From an uncultured Alphaproteobacteria bacterium (GTDB lineage Bacteria; Pseudomonadota; Alphaproteobacteria; Rs-D84): a stretch of DNA of 9,480 nucleotides. The DNA lies in the NCBI GenBank assembly GCA_946611025.1, contig CAMOCR010000024.1:1-9480 (forward strand), read 5' to 3'. The position numbers were made by a program, and so were the translations under genes. Of the stretch, positions 6,197 to 9,480 are shown piece by piece. Numbering within the stretch: the stretch's first letter is position 1; every line of letters starts with the position of its first letter. A model generated the notes under the pieces. It ran no database searches. It had not been told where the DNA came from and saw only the letters and a list, made by a program, of their open reading frames with translations.

Positions 6197-7293
6197 AACC
6201 AGTATTGTTTGATTTTACAGATGCCGAACTTGAAAAATTTGTGACCGATTTGTCACAACCACGCTTTCGCGCGAAACAGATTCGCGATTGGCTGAACCGT
6301 GGTGCGCCTGATTTTGAATCTATGAAAAATTTACCCGCAGCATTACGCAAACAATTGGATGCAGCGGCACAAACATTGCCGGTGCGTATAACAAAGCGGT
6401 TGGATTCGGCAGATGGTCAAACGACCAAGTTTTTGTTGGAATTGGGTGACTGTGAACAAATCGAATGTGTTTTAATGCGCACCAGTTATGGCAACAGTGT
6501 TTGTGTCAGTTCCCAGGCGGGCTGTGCCATGGGGTGCAAGTTTTGTGCCAGCACACTTTTGGGTCTTAAACGCAATTTAACCGTGAATGAAATGTTTGCA
6601 CAAATTTTAACGGCACAATGGACATTGCGTAATTCTATGGATGAAAAATCGATTCATGCCAACGGTGATGCAAATAATAATGATGTGTCGCACATTGTGA
6701 TTATGGGTACCGGTGAACCATTACAGAATACCGAAAATGTGATTGGTTTTATGGAACGCGCGAACGCGGACATGGGCATCGGCTGGCGGCGTATAACATT
6801 GTCGACATGTGGAATTGTGCCGGGGATAAAACGCCTAATTGAATGGGGGCGACCAATAAACCTGGCGATATCATTACATGCACCAACGGACGAATTGCGC
6901 GGAACAATTATGCCAATAAACAATAAATATAAATTAGGTGAAGTGTTGGCGGCGGCTGATGAATTTACAAATCTGCATAATCGCCAGTTGATGATTGAAT
7001 ATATATTGCTGGGCAAGAAAGATGAAAACGGTGAAACGGTTTTATATAATGCGACCCCAGAATATGCAGAAAAATTATCAAATTTGTTGCGCGGTAAAAA
7101 TTGTATGGTAAATTTAATACCGTGGAACGCGGTTGATGAACGCGACTTTGCATCGCCGTCTGGCAACGCTGTTCACCGCTTTCAAGATATTTTAATTAAA
7201 AACGGCATTCATACGCGCATACGGCGAGAGAGGGGGACCGACATCGGTTCGGCATGTGGACAGTTGCGCCTGAAACACAAAAAGGGCGAATAA
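6193..7293 (+). CDS. rlmN: Dual-specificity RNA methyltransferase RlmN (23S rRNA A2503 / tRNA A37)
   Basis: RlmN is a cytoplasmic radical-SAM enzyme that methylates C2 of adenine 2503 in 23S rRNA and adenine 37 in some tRNAs. The 366-aa product has full length and all key residues. The N-terminal helical domain (about 1-90) includes FRAKQIRDWL. The 4Fe-4S motif CAMGCKFC has C111, C115 and C118. The SAM-contacting MGTGEPL spans 171-177, and ITLSTCGIVP and NLAISLHAP follow. The two cysteines of the methyl-transfer mechanism are at C104 (SVCVSSQAGC) and C355 (GSACGQLR). The ATGA overlap with the surA stop (4 nt), with no clear Shine-Dalgarno, suggests translational coupling. In many relatives pdxA and ksgA follow surA; here rlmN is in that slot. 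Cfr, the C8-methylating relative, is unlikely because the sequence follows RlmN throughout. Confidence 0.96.
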   Translation: MKPVLFDFTDAELEKFVTDLSQPRFRAKQIRDWLNRGAPDFESMKNLPAALRKQLDAAAQTLPVRITKRLDSADGQTTKFLLELGDCEQIECVLMRTSYGNSVCVSSQAGCAMGCKFCASTLLGLKRNLTVNEMFAQILTAQWTLRNSMDEKSIHANGDANNNDVSHIVIMGTGEPLQNTENVIGFMERANADMGIGWRRITLSTCGIVPGIKRLIEWGRPINLAISLHAPTDELRGTIMPINNKYKLGEVLAAADEFTNLHNRQLMIEYILLGKKDENGETVLYNATPEYAEKLSNLLRGKNCMVNLIPWNAVDERDFASPSGNAVHRFQDILIKNGIHTRIRRERGTDIGSACGQLRLKHKKGE

Positions 7294-8045
7294 TGAATAT
7301 AAAATATATAACCTGTTCTGATCCGCGCGAATTTAATGATATTCATGATATTGTTGCGCTGGGAAAACTGTCACCACGTGTGGAAATCGCGGTCCAGGCA
7401 CATCCATCAAAAATGTCGACATTGATGCCACGCAATGAATGGTTTCATGAATTGTTGTGTTATATTGTGCGTGATAACCATAATATAAATTTGGCGGTGC
7501 ATGTGAATCGTGAATGGTGTGATGAAATTTGTCGCACCGGTAACGTGCCCCAGGATTTACAAGAATTCTTTTTTGTTCACAAACGGGCGGGGTATCAACC
7601 ATTGGTTAAGCGGTGGCAATTAAACATTCCGCGGGATACGGCCCAGGGATTGGATTGTGCCAATCTGGCAAATTTTTTACGCAAACACGAAGACAAAAAT
7701 TTTATTGTGCAATACAATGAGACAACGCGTTTTGTGGTAGACCAACTGTATGGGCGTGTGCCGTTTTCACCGTTGTTTGATGCATCGGGTGGTCGTGGTC
7801 TGTCCCCAGACGCATGGCGCGCACCGGTCTTTGATTCGGGTGCCCAGGGTTATTCTGGTGGTATGTCGCCAGAAAATGTTGCGGACAATTTAACAAAGAT
7901 ATCTGCGGTGGTGCCGGCAAATCGCGATATCTGGATTGATGCCGAAGGTAAATTGAAAACAGATGACCGGTTTGATGTTGCCCGTGCGCGTCAATATATT
8001 TTAAATGCTGAAAATTGGATTACACAAAACAGCAAGCAAAGATAA
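7293..8045 (+). CDS. TrpF-like (phosphoribosylanthranilate isomerase fold) TIM-barrel protein of unknown substrate
   Basis: A 250-aa soluble protein with no signal peptide. Strand order fits a (beta/alpha)8 barrel: IKYITC (3-8), VEIAVQA (30-36), NLAVHVN (66-72), RWQLNI (107-112), FIVQYNE (137-143), LFDASGGRG (161-169), GYSGGMSPENV (186-196), DIWIDAEG (212-219). The last three resemble TrpF: an Asp before GG-G, then a phosphate-binding GG-(M/L)-PENV loop, then a strand with D/E. C8 and D163 sit where TrpF has its catalytic Cys and Asp. This is pattern matching from memory, not an alignment, and overall similarity to true TrpF is low; no other trp genes are nearby, so tryptophan synthesis is not claimed. 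An upstream in-frame ATG at 7254 lies inside rlmN. I chose 7293 because it overlaps the rlmN stop (TAATG), has AAGGG upstream, and begins the first strand. It is the last gene of the operon. Confidence 0.7.
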   Translation: MNIKYITCSDPREFNDIHDIVALGKLSPRVEIAVQAHPSKMSTLMPRNEWFHELLCYIVRDNHNINLAVHVNREWCDEICRTGNVPQDLQEFFFVHKRAGYQPLVKRWQLNIPRDTAQGLDCANLANFLRKHEDKNFIVQYNETTRFVVDQLYGRVPFSPLFDASGGRGLSPDAWRAPVFDSGAQGYSGGMSPENVADNLTKISAVVPANRDIWIDAEGKLKTDDRFDVARARQYILNAENWITQNSKQR

Positions 8046-8072
8046 AAAACCGCCCAAATGGGCGGTTTTCTT
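8046..8072. terminator. Bidirectional Rho-independent terminator
   Basis: A perfect 10-bp stem, AAAACCGCCC (8046-8055) and GGGCGGTTTT (8060-8069), has a 4-nt loop AAAT. It starts directly after the TAA of the TrpF-like gene. On the plus strand TTTTCTT follows the GC stem; on the minus strand a run of six T follows. It lies between convergent genes and can serve both the lptF operon and the lipoprotein gene. Confidence 0.92.
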
Positions 8073-8075
8073 AAC

Positions 8076-8100
8076 CACTAATCACTAACTACTAACACTA
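8076..8100 (-). repeat. 7-nt tandem repeat giving stop codons in all three frames after the lipoprotein gene
   Basis: Three tandem copies of (C/T)ACTAA(C/T) lie at 8076-8082, 8083-8089 and 8090-8096, followed by a partial copy that includes the TAG stop of the lipoprotein gene (8098-8100). Read on the minus strand each unit carries TAG. Because 7 is not a multiple of 3, successive units shift frame: stops fall at offsets 0, 6 and 9 (frame 0), 13 and 16 (frame 1) and 20 (frame 2). The role is unknown. Confidence 0.6.
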
Positions 8101-8745
8101 TTTATTTGGAATAATTTTGATTTCAACACGACGGTTTTGTGCGCGTCCCGCAGCGGTTGCGTTTGACGCAATCGGGTTTGATATGCCCATACCCATAACT
8201 TCGAAACGTGATGATTTTACGCCTTGACCAATCAGGTATGATGCAACCGATTGTGCACGTGTTTGTGATAATGATTGGTTGTATTCAACACTGCCTGTGC
8301 TGTCGGTATAGCCCATGACCATAACGGTCGAATTGCTGTATTTTTTCAGGACTTTCGCAACAGAATTCAAAACCGGATAGAATCCAGAATTTATATCTGC
8401 GGAATCTGTGCGGAATGTGATGTTGCCAGGCATGACCAAGCGAATGCTGTCGCTGTCGCGGACAACGCGAACGCCAGTTGATTCCAATTCTGCGCGTAAT
8501 TCAGCCTCTTGTGTATCCAGATAGTATCCAACACCACCACCAACAGCGGCGCCCGCAGCAGCACCAATCAATGCGCCACGACCATGGTTTTTATCAACCA
8601 ATGCCCCCGTTGCAGCGCCCGCGGCGGTTCCCAATGCCGTTCCCCAAACCAGTTTAGATGTTTGTGATTCGCCGGTGTATGGATTTGTTGTTGTGCAGCC
8701 CGCCAGCATAGTGACCGCCAACATAATTGGTAATGCTTTCTTCAT
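8098..8745 (-). CDS. OmpA-family glycine-zipper outer-membrane lipoprotein (YiaD-like)
   Basis: A 215-aa lipoprotein that probably anchors the outer membrane to peptidoglycan. It has a type II signal peptide with lipobox LAGC, so the lipidated cysteine is C17. A glycine/alanine zipper segment spans about 35-75 (GTALGTAAGAATGALV and GAAAGAAVGGGVGYYLD), likely membrane-associated. An OmpA C-terminal peptidoglycan-binding domain covers about 100-212. In it, GYTDSTG (145-151), QTRAQSVASYL (161-171) and the terminal GRAQNRRVEI (200-209) are the family motifs; D148 and R163 correspond to the usual diaminopimelate-contacting Asp and Arg. The start is backed by AAGGAG at 8751-8756, 5 nt upstream. Layout and length resemble E. 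coli YiaD; a Pal role is less likely because of the zipper and the absence of tol genes nearby. It ends in TAG, followed by a stop-rich repeat and the shared terminator. Confidence 0.92.
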   Translation of the reverse strand: MKKALPIMLAVTMLAGCTTTNPYTGESQTSKLVWGTALGTAAGAATGALVDKNHGRGALIGAAAGAAVGGGVGYYLDTQEAELRAELESTGVRVVRDSDSIRLVMPGNITFRTDSADINSGFYPVLNSVAKVLKKYSNSTVMVMGYTDSTGSVEYNQSLSQTRAQSVASYLIGQGVKSSRFEVMGMGISNPIASNATAAGRAQNRRVEIKIIPNK

Positions 8746-8759
8746 TTTTTCTCCTTAGG

Positions 8760-8769
8760 TTTCGCGAAA
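8760..8769. promoter_or_regulatory. Perfect 10-bp palindrome at the predicted lipoprotein gene start site
   Basis: TTTCGCGAAA is perfectly self-complementary and covers the predicted transcription start (about 8763-8765) of the lipoprotein gene, just upstream of its Shine-Dalgarno. Position suggests an operator, but a 10-bp palindrome can occur by chance and no regulator is known. Confidence 0.3.
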
Positions 8770-8770
8770 A

Positions 8771-8799
8771 ATGGTAGAGCAAAAAAATAAAAAATACAA
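8771..8799 (-). promoter_or_regulatory. Possible promoter of the OmpA-family lipoprotein gene
   Basis: On the minus strand TTGTAT (8794-8799), a 17-nt T-rich spacer and TACCAT (8771-8776) make a moderate sigma70 match. It lies in the 69-nt gap after the YjbR-family gene, giving an untranslated leader of about 19 nt with a good ribosome binding site. Read-through from the upstream gene is an alternative, as no clear hairpin terminator is visible in the gap. Confidence 0.4.
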
Positions 8800-8814
8800 T
8801 ATGAAAAAACCGAA

Positions 8815-9480
8815 TTATGCGCGGGAAAAACTGTCGCAGATAAATTCTTCAATTGTTTTGTCCGTCACCGTGCCATCCAGAATGATTGTTGCCCAACTTT
8901 TCTTGTTCATGTGATATGCGGGGTAAAATCCGCGTTTTTTAAGTATGTTGTCTGTTTGGTTGGTATCTATTTTTATGTTGATAATATCAACCATTTCGGT
9001 TGGTTTCGCACATGGTTTTAGTTTGCACAACGGAATATTTGCAACCAGTGCAAACCATTTTTGATTATCAGTGCGGCGAAATACCGCAAATGATGGATAT
9101 TTTTCCCATAAAAATTCCGGACTGACATCAAATTTATGGTAAATAAATGCGGCGGCATTTCGGGCGGCGGCGGATGCAAAGTGTTGATTTATCGCGCATT
9201 TGTCGCGAATGTCGGTCAAAATGTTGATATATCTTTCGCGTACATCGGCGGCATATCCAATATCGTTTTCAATGCGAAAGTTTGTGTATTCTGCATCAAT
9301 TGATTTATCGATAATTGTGCCAGATATTTTGTCGTGTGCATATTCAATCACGACCTGAAAATTACCGCGCGACATATCAACCGCATACACAAGTTTTTTG
9401 CCTTTCTGCACAAAGCCATATTCGACCAATCGTGCTGGCACAATCAAATAATTTGCAAAAACATCAGTTTCGATTGACAT
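8815..9480 (-). CDS. YjbR/MmcQ-family protein, long form
   Basis: A 221-aa cytoplasmic-looking protein with no signal peptide or membrane segment. The C-terminal part (about 120-218) carries the YjbR/MmcQ (CyaY-like fold) pattern: YPSFAVFRRTDNQKWFALVANIP (128-150), then VDIINIKID, GFYPAYHMNKKSWATIILDG and a closing helix (DKTIEEFICDSFS). The N-terminal 110 residues match the extension of long-form family members: a VDMSRGNFQVVIEYA strand pair followed by GYAADVRERYINILTDIRDKC. Members are often called DNA-binding, but a general biochemical function is not established. The start ATG coincides with the last base of the window, so its ribosome binding site cannot be seen and a further upstream start cannot be excluded; MSIETDVFANY nevertheless looks like a natural N-terminus. 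The gene lies 69 nt upstream of the lipoprotein gene on the same strand. Confidence 0.85.
   Translation of the reverse strand: MSIETDVFANYLIVPARLVEYGFVQKGKKLVYAVDMSRGNFQVVIEYAHDKISGTIIDKSIDAEYTNFRIENDIGYAADVRERYINILTDIRDKCAINQHFASAAARNAAAFIYHKFDVSPEFLWEKYPSFAVFRRTDNQKWFALVANIPLCKLKPCAKPTEMVDIINIKIDTNQTDNILKKRGFYPAYHMNKKSWATIILDGTVTDKTIEEFICDSFSRA

Noticed and set aside
7254..7292. Earlier in-frame ATG for the TrpF-like gene
   Set aside because: It would add 13 residues read from inside rlmN, before the first predicted barrel strand; the ATG at 7293 has AAGGG upstream and the same TAATG overlap style as lptF-lptD.

Overview
The window looks like ordinary chromosomal DNA of a Gram-negative alphaproteobacterium with a compact, moderately AT-leaning genome. 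Evidence: an outer membrane is implied by LPS-transport genes and an OmpA-type lipoprotein, the IF-2 N-terminus and the LptF/LptD/SurA arrangement are of alphaproteobacterial type, and genes are tightly packed. A reduced, host- or gut-associated lineage is possible, but the sequence alone does not fix the genus. Stops TAA, TAG and TGA are all used and Trp is TGG, so the genetic code is standard. I saw no tRNA, rRNA, CRISPR array, insertion sequence or other mobile element. No gene-free stretch exceeds 300 bases; the longest is about 200 bases.

Layout: (1) Positions 1-2086, minus strand: transcription/translation operon nusA-infB, with infB running off the left edge. rimP and ylxR, usual neighbours of these genes, are absent here. 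(2) 2087-2285: divergent control region with a nusA promoter and long structured leader on one side, and on the other a very good sigma70-type promoter placed so that lptF would be transcribed from the A of its own start codon. (3) 2286-8045, plus strand: five-gene unit lptF-lptD-surA-rlmN-TrpF-like barrel gene; three junctions overlap by 1, 4 and 1 nt and one has a 15-nt gap. It ends at a strong bidirectional terminator. (4) 8098-9480, minus strand: an OmpA-family glycine-zipper lipoprotein gene, and upstream of it a YjbR/MmcQ-family gene that begins at the right edge.

The lptF-lptD-surA genes form an outer-membrane assembly module: an inner-membrane LPS extraction permease, the outer-membrane LPS translocon, and a periplasmic chaperone for outer-membrane proteins. 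rlmN (23S rRNA/tRNA methylation) and the TrpF-like gene ride along, in the place where many relatives have pdxA and ksgA.

No wholly new multi-gene system is evident. The most interesting points are the predicted leaderless lptF mRNA, structured leaders before nusA and infB, a divergent TrpF-like (phosphoribosylanthranilate isomerase fold) protein retaining candidate catalytic residues, and a 7-nt tandem repeat that puts stop codons in all three frames after the lipoprotein gene.
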